From: Pseudobdellovibrionaceae bacterium
GTDB taxonomy: Bacteria; Bdellovibrionota; Bdellovibrionia; Bdellovibrionales; UBA1609
Assembly (NCBI GenBank): GCA_947444305.1
Contig: CANEZP010000011.1
Coordinates: 107,226-171,225, forward strand
Direction of reading: 5' to 3'
Length of the DNA: 64,000 bases
Under the pieces are notes generated by a model. That model was not told where the DNA came from. It worked only from the letters and a program-made list of their open reading frames with translations, and searched no databases. This document shows positions 7,574 to 17,030 of the stretch, piece after piece. Position numbers and translations under genes: made by a program. The first letter of the stretch is position 1. Each line of letters begins with the position of its first letter.

Positions 7574-8314
7574 TCAACCGTCAATTATGGGTCGGATGAC
7601 GATGACGGAGATATTGTCGTCCCCGCCCGCGATCTTCGCTTCTTTGATGCACTTGGCCACGGCTTCTTCGGGAGGCGTCGTGCGTAAAAGTTCGTGGAGG
7701 CGATCGGGCTGGACCAGACCGCTGAGTCCGTCGGAGCACAAGAGATACAAATCGCCCGGTCCGGGTTCACGCTCGAGAACGTCAACCATCACTTCACGCT
7801 CAAACCCGACGCTGCGGGTGATCACGTTGCGACCCACGACGTGCGGCGCTTCTTCTTCGGTGATGACGCCGGCGCGGACCTGCTCGTTAATCAAAGAATG
7901 ATCTTCGGTCAGTTGCCACAAATAAGGATTGCTCCATAAATAGGCGCGCGAATCACCGACGTTGCCGAAATATAAACGGCCGCGATGCGCCCACATCAAG
8001 ACCATCGTCGTACCCATGCCCATGAGCTCGGGTTGCTCGTAAGTTGCCTTGTGGTGAATGCGTGAACTCGCTTCGCGATAAGCTTCGCTTAAGACTTTGC
8101 GCGGAGAAAGTTTTGGATCGGTTGAGCGTTTCGCGATGACTTCCTGTACCGACTCGACAGCCAGTGCCGACGCGACTTCCCCGCCTTTATGCCCGCCCAT
8201 TCCGTCGGCCACGATGTAGAGATTAAGGTCGTGGTCGACCAAGATCGCATCTTGATTGATATCGCGTTTTAAACCGACGTCTGTTTGAGCCCATACTTCG
8301 AAGCGCATATTCAC
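7574..8314 (-). CDS. PP2C-type serine/threonine protein phosphatase
   Basis: This is a 246-residue bacterial PPM/PP2C phosphatase of the Stp/PrpC type, removing phosphate from Ser/Thr of proteins using two metal ions. Motifs in order: DVGLKRDINQD (Asp22), VADGMGGHKGGEVAS (Asp37), GNVGDSRAYLW, LLCSDGLSGLV and GGDDNISVIVI. It is soluble, with no membrane segment. The start is GTG 8314, with AAGG about 7 bases upstream; ATG 8308 is possible. No Ser/Thr kinase gene is next to it, which is unusual for this family. Confidence 0.9.
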   Translation of the reverse strand: MNMRFEVWAQTDVGLKRDINQDAILVDHDLNLYIVADGMGGHKGGEVASALAVESVQEVIAKRSTDPKLSPRKVLSEAYREASSRIHHKATYEQPELMGMGTTMVLMWAHRGRLYFGNVGDSRAYLWSNPYLWQLTEDHSLINEQVRAGVITEEEAPHVVGRNVITRSVGFEREVMVDVLEREPGPGDLYLLCSDGLSGLVQPDRLHELLRTTPPEEAVAKCIKEAKIAGGDDNISVIVIRPIIDG

Positions 8315-8376
8315 AAGTCTACCTTAAGAATGGCTTAAATCCAGCCGATTAATAGATCGTGAATCCAAGAACACAA

Positions 8377-9303
8377 ATGATCAAGAAGTTGAGAACACCG
8401 GTCGCAGTATTTCTGCTGCTCTCTCTCGTCACGCACTTGAGCGTGCTTTTGGTTTTCACGATCGTGCCGGCCTTCACGGCTCCGCCCGCTGCGGAACAGG
8501 TAGTGGTCGAGTATCTTCAGCCCGACGAGCTCACGCCGCCCGAGGAAGTGTCCACGCCCGGCCAGAAGAAAAAAGTTGCCGCTAAGTTGCACGACCAAAT
8601 CGTCGAACAACAAAAGCAGCTGAACGACGAAAAACCCGAAGACTCACGCTTCTTGAGCGCATTCGACCAGAAGGTCGTTAAGCAAACTCAGGCCGAGCGC
8701 AACGCGAAGTTCAACAACACCGCTCAGGGTGGCCAGCCCGACGAGGGCGCGACCGACGGTGAAAAAGACAGCGAAGCAAAAGTTGAAAAGGCCGAGCGCA
8801 ACAAACGCGACAAAGAAGCCGGCGAATTGCCCGAGTTAAAAGATTTGATGCCGAAATTTGCGCTGAACCCCGGCCCGAAGGCCCCGCAGATGGACGAGAA
8901 CGGAAATCCCTCGGCGACGGACGATCACCTCAAAGACGTGCAATCCGGTTTACAAACTTTGTTGAGCACGCGTGAATTTGTTTATTACGCTTACTACGCA
9001 CGCATCAAAGACGCTCTTCGCCAACATTGGGAACCGAACGTTCGTGAAAAAGTGAAGATCATTTACCGCCAGGGCCGCACGATCGCGTCGGCCACCGATC
9101 GCGTCACGCAAGTCATGGTGACGCTTAATAAAAAAGGCGAATTGATCAAAGTCGAAGTGCTTACGCAAAGTGGAATCGAAACCTTGGACGGCGCCGCCGT
9201 CGAAGCGTTCCGCCAAGCTTCGCCCTTCCCGAATCCGCCTCAAGGAATGGTCGAGTCCGACGGTACCGTAAAGATCCGTTGGGACTTCGTCCTCGAAGCA
9301 TGA
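8377..9303 (+). CDS. TonB/TolA-like protein with C-terminal TonB domain
   Basis: TonB-type proteins carry energy from the inner-membrane ExbBD motor to outer-membrane receptors. This product of about 308 residues has an N-terminal membrane anchor (about 8-30), a long charged, Glu/Lys-rich periplasmic stretch and a C-terminal TonB-like domain. The last contains RIKDALRQHWEP, VMVTLNKKGELIKVEVLTQSG and LDGAAVEAFRQASPFPNPP, a close match to the TonB C-terminal pattern. No exbB or exbD gene is nearby. Start choice is uncertain: GTG 8359 would add 6 residues. Its stop overlaps the next gene by 4 bases. Confidence 0.82.
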   Translation: MIKKLRTPVAVFLLLSLVTHLSVLLVFTIVPAFTAPPAAEQVVVEYLQPDELTPPEEVSTPGQKKKVAAKLHDQIVEQQKQLNDEKPEDSRFLSAFDQKVVKQTQAERNAKFNNTAQGGQPDEGATDGEKDSEAKVEKAERNKRDKEAGELPELKDLMPKFALNPGPKAPQMDENGNPSATDDHLKDVQSGLQTLLSTREFVYYAYYARIKDALRQHWEPNVREKVKIIYRQGRTIASATDRVTQVMVTLNKKGELIKVEVLTQSGIETLDGAAVEAFRQASPFPNPPQGMVESDGTVKIRWDFVLEA

Positions 9304-9851
9304 CGATCCTCCTGCTTTGCGGTTACCGCGAGCGCGACGAGGCCGAAGAGAAAGCCTTGTTCCACACCCACCTCGACGATCAAATCCGAAACCTGCGTGG
9401 GCTGGGCTTTAACGTCATTTGCGTTCTGGCCGGTGCGCACGCCGATGATCAATTGCGCTTTTGCCGCCGCATCACCGAAACCGAACTCGTTTTCGACACC
9501 AGCGACAATCCGAACTTAGCCTCAAACCTGAAGGCCGGACTGGCCGGAACCGACGGCGCCGGATGTTTCGCCCTCCCCGTCGAAGTGCCCTGCCCCTCGC
9601 GCGAAGCCTTCACCATCCTTCGCGAAGTCTGGCGGACCCGCGGTTTCCATACCGAAACCAATATTTACCAGCTCGTTTCGGACGAGGGTGCGCCGTCCCA
9701 CTACGGTTTCCCGCTGCTGATCACCCGTTCGGGCAACACTTTGATCAAAGAAATGCCCGGATTCCGCTCCCTGCTCGACACGCGCCTGAAGTACCTCCAA
9801 CTTGGCGAATCTGAACATGCAGGCCTTGCCTCATTGGAATTCCCGCTCTAA
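9300..9851 (+). CDS. Possible MobA-like nucleotidyltransferase-fold protein
   Basis: The 183-residue protein begins MTILLLCGYRERDEAEEK, followed by strands and helices in the order of a small Rossmann-like fold. The segments IRNLRGLGFNVICVLAG, DNPNLASNLKAGLAG and ALPVEVPCPSREAF resemble MobA-like NTP transferases. The classical nucleotide motif GGxSxRMG is not present, so activity is doubtful. ATG 9300 overlaps the TonB-like stop (ATGA). It lies 44 bases before aceE, so the three genes may be co-transcribed. The family assignment is tentative. Confidence 0.55.
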   Translation: MTILLLCGYRERDEAEEKALFHTHLDDQIRNLRGLGFNVICVLAGAHADDQLRFCRRITETELVFDTSDNPNLASNLKAGLAGTDGAGCFALPVEVPCPSREAFTILREVWRTRGFHTETNIYQLVSDEGAPSHYGFPLLITRSGNTLIKEMPGFRSLLDTRLKYLQLGESEHAGLASLEFPL

Positions 9852-9895
9852 ATTCACTCCTGCAAAAGATATCAAAAGCTCGCAGGAGAATACCC

Positions 9896-12694
9896 ATGGC
9901 CGTTGACACGAACGTACTGAACAATATCGCCCGCCGCGCCCATTACCTGGCCAACCGCATGATCCATTCCGCCAACACGCGCGGCAATGTCGAAAAAGGC
10001 GATCCCAAAATCGGCGGTCACTCCTCGGCCAGCTCGAGTGCTTTACACATCCTCGGCGCGCTCCACTTAGTCATGCGCACCGGCTTTGACTGGATCGCCA
10101 ACAAGCCGCACGCTTCGCCGGCCGATCACTCGTACAATTACTTGATGAATTTGTTGCTCGATCACGACAACAAGCCTTTGACGCTGGAAGAGTGCAACCA
10201 CGCGATGACTTCTTTGCGCGCGTTCGCGCACAACGACGAGTGGGTTTTCCAATCGTATCACTCGGCCTACGATCCCGACCGCCACAACTTCTTCCCTTCG
10301 GGCACGGTCGGTATTCCGCCGGTGAACGCGGGCTACTTGGCGCTCGCTTACAAATACGCCGAACGCCACGGCTTCGACGTTCCGAAAGACGCGCACTTCT
10401 GGGCCATCATGGGTGACTCGGAATTCCGCGAAGGCTCGCTCGGCGAAGCGATGCCCGACTTTGCCGAACGCGAACTCGGCAACTTGACTTGGATTCTGGA
10501 TTTCAACCGTCAGTCCCTCGACGGTCACCGTATCACCAATCAAAAAGCGCTTCACGGCACCGACGACATGCGCGTTCAACGTATGATGGAAGCCAACGGC
10601 TGGCACGTCGTGCACGCGCGCCACGGCCAACTTCGTGAGAAGTTCATGAAGAAGGACGGCGGCGATACCTTCCGCGAACTTTTCGAAGGCGCCCTGAGCG
10701 ATTACGAACTGCAAGTCGGATTGATGCTTAAAGATCCCAAAGAGCTTCGCACCTACTTGGTTGAAAAACACAAGAAGGCCGAGAAGTTCATGAAGTCATT
10801 GAGCGATGCCGATTTAATGGCCGCGTACCGCGATTTCGGCGGTCATGATTTCGTAACTCTATTGAACGCCTTCGAAGAAACCAAGAAAGAGAAATCGCGT
10901 CCGTCCATGGTTATCGCCCATACGATCAAAGGTTGGGGCTTAGAGATGGCGGCTAATCCCGGAAACCATTCGGCCATCCCCGATGCGCCCGAATTAGATT
11001 TACTCGCCGAGCGCGGCGGCATGCCTAAGGGCGAAATGTTCGCGCGCTTCGACCCGAAATCCCCCGAAGGACAGTTCCTGAAAAAGCGCGGCGAAAAATT
11101 GCACGCCGATATCCTGGCGCAACACGCGCTTAAAGAAAAGAACGTCGCGAAATTTAAAAAGATAGGCGAAGAGCTCGGCGAAATTCCGGAAACTTTGGAT
11201 ATCAATTTCAAGATGGCCAACTACCCGCACACGCAGTGGATGCTCGGCCAGTTGACCGCGAAACTGACGCGCATCGCGAACACTTCGCTTGATCCTAAAA
11301 AGTTAAAAGAAAAACAGAAAGCGCTGAGCGAGACCGAAAAATCGTTCAAGCTCGCCGCCGAGATGCTGATTTCAATGGCGCCCGACGTGGGCACCTCGAC
11401 CAACCTGAACCCGGCGATGGACGGCAAGATCTACCAGGCCAACGATTCGACCGACATCGAATCCGAAATGGGCGTGAAAGATAAGTCCGTTCCCGATTTG
11501 ACCCCTGGCCAAGAAGAAAACGATCGCTTCCTCCGCTTCGACATCCAAGAAGGCAACGTCATGTCGTGCGCGGGCTCGTTCGGTAAAGTGCGCGACACGC
11601 TCGGCATTCCTTTGATCCCGCTGATGACCGTTTACGATTTCTTTATCAAGCGCGCGCTCGATCAGTTATTTTACAATTTGTACTGGCGCTCGTCATTCAT
11701 CCTCGTGGGTACGCCCAGCGGTGTGACTTTGTCGCCCGAAGGCGCGCAGCACGGCTGGAAGAGCGATATCCAAGTGCCGAACCAAATCACTTGGGAGCCC
11801 TTCTTCGCGCAAGAACTCGATTGGATTTTCAGCGACGCGATCAAACGCATCATGACGTTCAACGACGAAGACCGTAACGGTGTGGTCATCCGTGGCGTTA
11901 CCCGCGGCGTCGATCAAAAGATGTTGATGAATCTCTTGAAAACGCAACGCCGTTACAAGACCGACCAGGGCGTCGAGCTCGCCGCGCAAGGCATCGACAA
12001 TCCCGCCGGCGGCACCGACGAATCCACGGTCGAAGCCGTGGCCGATGCCGAAGTGATGAAGCAATTGCGTGAAGATGTTTTGAACGGCGGTTATTACCTA
12101 ATCGATTACCGCGGTTACGCGGGCTACAGCCCGGCCGACAACGTGGTGAACATCGTCGCGATGGGTTCGCCCACGACCGAAGCGGTAAAAGCTTCGCGCG
12201 CGCTACTTGAGCGCGGCATCTACGCCAACGTGATCGTGTGCACGAGCTCCGACCTGTTGCTCGGAAATCCCGCGCACCTGAACGGTTACGAACACCTCAA
12301 GCAAACGCTTGGTCTCACCGGCGATTTATTTTTAAAAGGTGTCGACGCGACCGACTCGGGCGAGATCCGTACGCTCGCCGGCCGCCGCGTTCCGATCGTC
12401 AGCGTGCACGACGGTGAACCCGGGTTACTCGACAATATCGGTTCGGTCGTCGGGGTTCGCCAAGAGGCTTTGGCGGTACGGAAGCATTCGAAGTGCGGGC
12501 GTCCGACCGACGTATACGCGTATCACCACATCGACGCCGATTCGGTCGTCGAAGCCTGCGGTAAAGTGTTGAGCGAAACGGCTTTGGAAAACGTGATCAT
12601 CGAAGGCCAAGCGTCGGCGTCGAACGGCCGGCACGCGGCCGATTGGCGCGAACTCTGGCCGTCACGCAACGCCGAGAGCTCGCAAGACAATTAG
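9896..12694 (+). CDS. aceE: Pyruvate dehydrogenase E1, homodimeric type
   Basis: E1 decarboxylates pyruvate with thiamine diphosphate and passes the acetyl group to lipoyl E2. The 932-residue product is a little longer than E. coli AceE (about 887). The thiamine motif runs from GDSEFREGS (173-181) to DFNRQSLDG (Asn204), closely following the AceE pattern, and RPSMVIAHTIKGWG (about 340-353) is also typical. The C-terminal third is transketolase-like but more divergent. AGGAG precedes the ATG. No E2 or E3 gene is nearby, and the downstream gene converges with only 1 base between stops. Confidence 0.85.
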   Translation: MAVDTNVLNNIARRAHYLANRMIHSANTRGNVEKGDPKIGGHSSASSSALHILGALHLVMRTGFDWIANKPHASPADHSYNYLMNLLLDHDNKPLTLEECNHAMTSLRAFAHNDEWVFQSYHSAYDPDRHNFFPSGTVGIPPVNAGYLALAYKYAERHGFDVPKDAHFWAIMGDSEFREGSLGEAMPDFAERELGNLTWILDFNRQSLDGHRITNQKALHGTDDMRVQRMMEANGWHVVHARHGQLREKFMKKDGGDTFRELFEGALSDYELQVGLMLKDPKELRTYLVEKHKKAEKFMKSLSDADLMAAYRDFGGHDFVTLLNAFEETKKEKSRPSMVIAHTIKGWGLEMAANPGNHSAIPDAPELDLLAERGGMPKGEMFARFDPKSPEGQFLKKRGEKLHADILAQHALKEKNVAKFKKIGEELGEIPETLDINFKMANYPHTQWMLGQLTAKLTRIANTSLDPKKLKEKQKALSETEKSFKLAAEMLISMAPDVGTSTNLNPAMDGKIYQANDSTDIESEMGVKDKSVPDLTPGQEENDRFLRFDIQEGNVMSCAGSFGKVRDTLGIPLIPLMTVYDFFIKRALDQLFYNLYWRSSFILVGTPSGVTLSPEGAQHGWKSDIQVPNQITWEPFFAQELDWIFSDAIKRIMTFNDEDRNGVVIRGVTRGVDQKMLMNLLKTQRRYKTDQGVELAAQGIDNPAGGTDESTVEAVADAEVMKQLREDVLNGGYYLIDYRGYAGYSPADNVVNIVAMGSPTTEAVKASRALLERGIYANVIVCTSSDLLLGNPAHLNGYEHLKQTLGLTGDLFLKGVDATDSGEIRTLAGRRVPIVSVHDGEPGLLDNIGSVVGVRQEALAVRKHSKCGRPTDVYAYHHIDADSVVEACGKVLSETALENVIIEGQASASNGRHAADWRELWPSRNAESSQDN

Positions 12695-12695
12695 T

Positions 12696-14459
12696 TTATA
12701 AAGTTTCGACCCACTTCACGATAACTTTATCGCCCGATTGCAACAGTCCGTCCTTAAACGTCAGGTTCGAAGGCTGACCCACCGTGAAGGTGAAGTCGGC
12801 CGCGTCGACGGCGGTTTTGACGCCTGCGCGGTCGATCGAAACGCTTTCGATTTGCGCGGGCTTCACTAAATTCAGAGTGTACGAGCGCAACGCAAATGAT
12901 TCGATGAACTTACCCAAGTCGCCCATCGCGACGTCGTAATTCTTCGCGCAGATGCTCGATACGAACGCTTGCTGCGGCAATAGATCGCCCAGTCCGCGGT
13001 AAAGCAGACCCTTGTTCTTTTCGGTTCCGGCGGGGCACATTTCGGTCATGTTCGCTTTCACGTCGTTGATCACGAACGAAAGGCGGAAGCTGTTCATGCC
13101 GAGCGTAGAGATCGCGAGCGCCTTCGTTTGTTCGATCGCGCTCGAACCGGTGTCGACGAGTGAATCCTTGATGATGGTTTCGGTTTTCTTGAGCCCATCG
13201 ACCAAACCATATTCTGCGCAAGGGTCACGCCATTGCGAGGCCTGAACCGACGGGGCTTTCTTCTTCATGTATTCGGCGACGTTGGCGTAGTTCACGCCGC
13301 CGTTCATGAAAGCTTTGCCGCACAATCCTTTTTCCGTTTGGTTCGCTAAGGTCAGCGTCGTTACGCTCTCGGCGTGGACGAATTTGCACGTGTTGGTTTG
13401 CGCGACCGGAATATTGAGGCTGGTCGCCGCGGCTTGTTGTTGCGCGCTTGAGCAAACAACCGAAGCCGACGAGACGGCCGTCGCCGGGCAAAGCGCCGGT
13501 GATTTTGCGCAATCGATGTTGACGCTGCGGTTTTGCTTACAGGCTTCGGTCAAACCACCGTCCATCACGCAGGCCGGATTGTCGTGCACCAAAGTCACGC
13601 GCAAAACCGTCGAGGCGCTGTAGGTCGCGCGGTAAGTGAACGGCGCTTTGCAATCATTCGTGGCCGAACACTTCGCTTCGGCCGCGGCTATCTTGTAAAC
13701 GTCGTCGGCGGCCCCGTAGCAGTTTTCCATCTTGATCGAATCGTCTTCGTCACTAAGGACGACGACGGCCACGCGGTCACCCGGCGCTACGATCTTATTG
13801 GCTTCTTTATCTTTAAGTACGCGAAGCATCGTGCAAAGTCCCGATTCTTGGTCGGCACCGTTCACGCCTACCGCTTTAATTTTCGCTTCGAGCTTGTTGC
13901 TGATCGCGGTCATCTCGGCGTCCGTCATGTTCGAACGGAAGCCCAGCGGTGCGTTGTTTTCGAGCGCGAGCGATTTGGCTAAACGGAATTTATTTTTGCG
14001 AACGTGCGGTTTGCCGTTCACCTGCGCGGCCGTGACCACGGCCCCGGCGGCATCGACGTATTCGATCGCTAAAGCTTCGGCCGAGGTGTTCGCCGATCCG
14101 GGCGTTGCGCTCGTCGTGTACATGTGGAAGTCGACGTTCAACTTTTGTGATTTCAATTTCGCCAGCATGCCCTTCACGCCGGTCGCCAAAAGATCTTGGT
14201 AACGTTTCATGCTGTTGGAGTTATCCACGATCATGATCAGTTTCACTAGGGGTAAATGCTCCTTCTGACCCGTCTGCACGTTGAACTGATATTCGCCTTT
14301 TTCAGGGATGGGTTCCGCGGGCACGACGGGTTCAACCGTCTCGCCGCTTTGACTATTTAGTGCGTCGCCGCCGTTGAAGCTGACCGGTTGCGCGCAGTTT
14401 TGAAAAACCGAGAGACCAAGCGCTAAGGCTAAGGCCAGACCGATAACACGCATGTACAT
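12696..14459 (-). CDS. Lipoprotein with a von Willebrand factor A domain
   Basis: The 587-residue protein starts with a lipoprotein-like signal ending FQNC (Cys22), an unusual lipobox. A vWA domain follows with the metal-ion site DNSNS (Asp79, Ser81, Ser83), and a conserved Asp in VVVLSDEDDS. vWA domains bind proteins through a metal ion. A central part is rich in Cys pairs, suggesting disulfides outside the cytoplasm. I chose ATG 14459 because GAGGGG lies 6 bases upstream; a start at 14480 would add 7 residues. It is divergent from the next gene. Function likely adhesion or surface binding; this is inference. Confidence 0.75.
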   Translation of the reverse strand: MYMRVIGLALALALGLSVFQNCAQPVSFNGGDALNSQSGETVEPVVPAEPIPEKGEYQFNVQTGQKEHLPLVKLIMIVDNSNSMKRYQDLLATGVKGMLAKLKSQKLNVDFHMYTTSATPGSANTSAEALAIEYVDAAGAVVTAAQVNGKPHVRKNKFRLAKSLALENNAPLGFRSNMTDAEMTAISNKLEAKIKAVGVNGADQESGLCTMLRVLKDKEANKIVAPGDRVAVVVLSDEDDSIKMENCYGAADDVYKIAAAEAKCSATNDCKAPFTYRATYSASTVLRVTLVHDNPACVMDGGLTEACKQNRSVNIDCAKSPALCPATAVSSASVVCSSAQQQAAATSLNIPVAQTNTCKFVHAESVTTLTLANQTEKGLCGKAFMNGGVNYANVAEYMKKKAPSVQASQWRDPCAEYGLVDGLKKTETIIKDSLVDTGSSAIEQTKALAISTLGMNSFRLSFVINDVKANMTEMCPAGTEKNKGLLYRGLGDLLPQQAFVSSICAKNYDVAMGDLGKFIESFALRSYTLNLVKPAQIESVSIDRAGVKTAVDAADFTFTVGQPSNLTFKDGLLQSGDKVIVKWVETL

Positions 14460-14569
14460 AGTGAACCCCTCGGTGATCAAATTCTTTATTCGAGACTTAT
14501 TTAGTTAAACACAGCCATCACAAAAGCGCTGAACTTTCAGACAACCGTCTAACTAAGGTACGTATCAAT

Positions 14570-15553
14570 TTGAGGCGACGTTCACGTCCTCGACTAAGGC
14601 CGCACCCAAAATTTTATTGTGCCGAAGGGGTAACATTATTAACCTTTCTTATGCTGTGGCTTTTGCTTCTCTCCGCGAATACTTTTGCTTCATTTTCCTA
14701 CTTATCGAGCCAGATCGACGAGTCCATAAGTTCCGAGCTGGTGACTTACCTCAATCAGCGAGGTCCGGGTAAAGTCTCGACTAAGCGGATGGAAAATGAG
14801 CCCCTAACCGCGATACTTAAATCTGATTCTTGGATGTCGCAAACGGGCCCGGGCCGCTTCGATCTCGGCTTCGTTTCGGCGATCTACTCTACGCATGGGC
14901 AACAACTCGCCGCGTGGGACGAGAAGGTCGGCATCATCTTAAACAGCGATTGCTCACATCAGGTTGAAAACTGGTTACCCGAAAAGCAAGCCGCGCAAAG
15001 CTGGAAAATAAACGACGAGGAGAAGCAAACACGCGGCGATGTGCCGGGTTGTCTCTTAGAAGCGCTAAAGAACCACAAAAAAGAGATCGTCGCGAAAGCC
15101 GGAAGTGCCTTGCGAACCAAACTTGACCAGATGGCGAAAAGCAGCGACCGGGCCCGGGCCATGAAATTGGCGACGTGCCGATCGGGCCGGGGAAGCGAAT
15201 TCCATCTTAACCTTCGCGATGACGACGGCGCGGATCATGTACTCTCGGGTATGAACGCTAAGCAAAATGGCTTTCTTCGATTCAATCTCGAAGGCGAGGC
15301 TTCGCCCGAAGGATGCCGGGTCTCGCTTAAGAGCACGACCGCCGGCCCGCGCGCACCGAAATACACTTCAAACATCAAGCTGAATATGAACGCGAAAACT
15401 CCGATGGTTCAGTTCTCGTCTTCCGACGGTAAGAAATTGAATTGTCGAATCGGCGAAGAAGTTTACGAACGGCTAGCGCGGTGTGAGTTCAAGGCGAAAA
15501 GGATTATGACTTCCGAACTGCCGGCCAAAGTTGATTCGGCGACGCAAAAGTAA
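14570..15553 (+). CDS. Exported protein of unknown function
   Basis: A basic N terminus is followed by a hydrophobic signal-like segment (TFLMLWLLLLSANTFA), with possible cleavage after TFA. The mature part of about 285 residues is soluble and has six or so Cys, and I recognise no domain. The true start is unclear: ATG 14651 would leave a shorter signal peptide, while ATG 14570 gives a long basic leader; neither has a good ribosome-binding site. It is transcribed divergently from the vWA lipoprotein gene across about 110 bases. Function unknown. Confidence 0.65.
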   Translation: MRRRSRPRLRPHPKFYCAEGVTLLTFLMLWLLLLSANTFASFSYLSSQIDESISSELVTYLNQRGPGKVSTKRMENEPLTAILKSDSWMSQTGPGRFDLGFVSAIYSTHGQQLAAWDEKVGIILNSDCSHQVENWLPEKQAAQSWKINDEEKQTRGDVPGCLLEALKNHKKEIVAKAGSALRTKLDQMAKSSDRARAMKLATCRSGRGSEFHLNLRDDDGADHVLSGMNAKQNGFLRFNLEGEASPEGCRVSLKSTTAGPRAPKYTSNIKLNMNAKTPMVQFSSSDGKKLNCRIGEEVYERLARCEFKAKRIMTSELPAKVDSATQK

Positions 15554-15576
15554 AACGCTTCTAAATCATTTCTCCG

Positions 15577-16227
15577 TCACAACTTTTGAGCGATGGTCAG
15601 ACCTTCGACGGTCGGGATCAGTGTCGAGTTGTATTTTTTGGGGTCCGCTAGCCGGGCGTTGAACTCTTTCATCACGGCGATTTGTTTTTCGCCGATTTGG
15701 CGGTCGCGGGTTTCGCCCCAGAACGCGCCGAAAAGAAAAGTGTTGTCGCCGACGATGTAGCCGCCCGGGCGAACGTTGCGTTCGGCCCAGTCCAAATATT
15801 TTACGTAGCCCGCTTTGTCGGCATCGATGAAGACCATGTCGAACGGGCCTTCCACTTCGATGTCGCTGAGCAAGTCGGCGGCGTCGCCGCTGAGGGCGCA
15901 CACTTTTTTGCCGGCGTCGAAGCGTGCAAAAAACTTTTGCGCGATGGCGAAGTTCACCGGGTTTTTTTCCAGTGACCAGATTTGCCCGTCGTCCGGCAGC
16001 ACCTTGGCCAGCGCCAGCGCCGAGTAGCCGAACAGCATCCCTACCTCGACGATTTTTTTCACGCCCGTTGCGCGCACGAGGAACTGAAGGATCCGCGCTT
16101 CGCTTCCCGAGACCGACATGTGATCAAGATTGTGCCGGTGCAGCTCCGCACGAATCTCGGTCAATTCGGAATCGGCTAAACCAAATGTTTCATTCAAATA
16201 TTTTTGTTGGGGCGTTTCGGTGTCCAT
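15577..16227 (-). CDS. SAM-dependent O-methyltransferase (CCoAOMT-like)
   Basis: This 216-residue cytosolic enzyme has the pattern of class I O-methyltransferases that act on small catechol-like or phenylpropanoid substrates. Motif I is IVEVGMLFGYSALALA, the acidic loop is WSLEKNP, and the metal/acid motif is FDMVFIDADKAGYVKYLDW; GGYIVGDNTFLFG follows. Length is usual for the family. Bacterial members have diverse or unknown substrates. It is convergent with the upstream exported-protein gene and divergent from the HAD gene; no operon partner. Confidence 0.88.
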   Translation of the reverse strand: MDTETPQQKYLNETFGLADSELTEIRAELHRHNLDHMSVSGSEARILQFLVRATGVKKIVEVGMLFGYSALALAKVLPDDGQIWSLEKNPVNFAIAQKFFARFDAGKKVCALSGDAADLLSDIEVEGPFDMVFIDADKAGYVKYLDWAERNVRPGGYIVGDNTFLFGAFWGETRDRQIGEKQIAVMKEFNARLADPKKYNSTLIPTVEGLTIAQKL

Positions 16228-16292
16228 GGTTCATAAATACAGCATAAAAGTTTGTTCGGTGCTATGGTGCAAAGCCTCATGAGTGATTTCAA

Positions 16293-16952
16293 ATGAGTAA
16301 AGTTCAACTCGTTATTTTTGACTTCGACGGCACCCTCGTCGACACCGCGCCCGATTTAATTCGTGCGACAAACTTTTACCTTGAGGCGCAAGGGCTCGAT
16401 CCGTTGCCCGAAGCGCGCATCCGCGCCGAGATCGGCATGGGTTTACGCAAACTCATCAACGACCTCATGCCGCAAGAAGGTATGGACGACGAACGCCGCC
16501 GCCAGATCGAGGGTGAATTCCTAGCCACCTACGACCGTGAATATTTGCACAGCCCGACGCTGTTCGACGGTGCCCGCGAGTTTTTGACCGAGTGGGAGGG
16601 ACAGATCGCGATCGTGAGTAACAAGCGCATTCGCTACATTCCCCCGATCTTGGAAAAATTAGACCTCCAGCGCCTGCCGTGGACCTCGATCATCGGGGGC
16701 GACACTTACCCCAATATGAAACCACACCCTGAACCTTTTTTAGCCGCGATGGCCGCCGCGGGCGTCACGCCCGAAGAGACTTTAGTGGTCGGAGACGGGA
16801 CGCCCGACATCCTGGGCGCGCTCGCGGTCGGATCACGCAGCGTGGCCGTAGATTTTGGGTACCAGAGCCCCGATTTTCTCATGTCCCTCGGCGCCTGGAA
16901 AAGGATCGAAACCTTTCATGATTTGCTCCCGCTCATCCGCACAATAACGTAG
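16293..16952 (+). CDS. HAD-superfamily phosphatase (phosphoglycolate phosphatase-like)
   Basis: This 219-residue HAD hydrolase has the Asp nucleophile in motif I (FDFDGTLVDT, Asp10 and Asp12), a four-helix cap, motif II Ser in IVSNKR, the motif III Lys in NMKPHPEPFL and motif IV acids in VVGDGTPDILGA. This is the arrangement of Gph, which clears 2-phosphoglycolate formed in DNA repair, but related enzymes act on other phosphates. It stands alone between the O-methyltransferase gene and the oligopeptide importer. The family is sure and the substrate is not. Confidence 0.85.
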   Translation: MSKVQLVIFDFDGTLVDTAPDLIRATNFYLEAQGLDPLPEARIRAEIGMGLRKLINDLMPQEGMDDERRRQIEGEFLATYDREYLHSPTLFDGAREFLTEWEGQIAIVSNKRIRYIPPILEKLDLQRLPWTSIIGGDTYPNMKPHPEPFLAAMAAAGVTPEETLVVGDGTPDILGALAVGSRSVAVDFGYQSPDFLMSLGAWKRIETFHDLLPLIRTIT

Positions 16953-16973
16953 TGCTTCACCCCACCCTAGTTT

Positions 16974-17003
16974 TTGACTAACGCTCAGGTTTAACGCTAC
17001 ACA
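16974..17003 (+). promoter_or_regulatory. Candidate promoter of the oligopeptide importer operon
   Basis: TTGACT (16974-16979) and TACACA (16998-17003) are separated by 18 bases and lie just before the first gene of the operon. The -35 box is good (5 of 6) and the -10 box is poor (3 of 6). Confidence 0.35.
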
Positions 17004-17030
17004 ACAATGTCCATAACGGAGGCACCCTAC

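Noticed and set aside
9300..9851. A firm MobA call for the gene before aceE
   Set aside because: The nucleotide-binding motif of MobA is missing, so I give only the fold-level suggestion.
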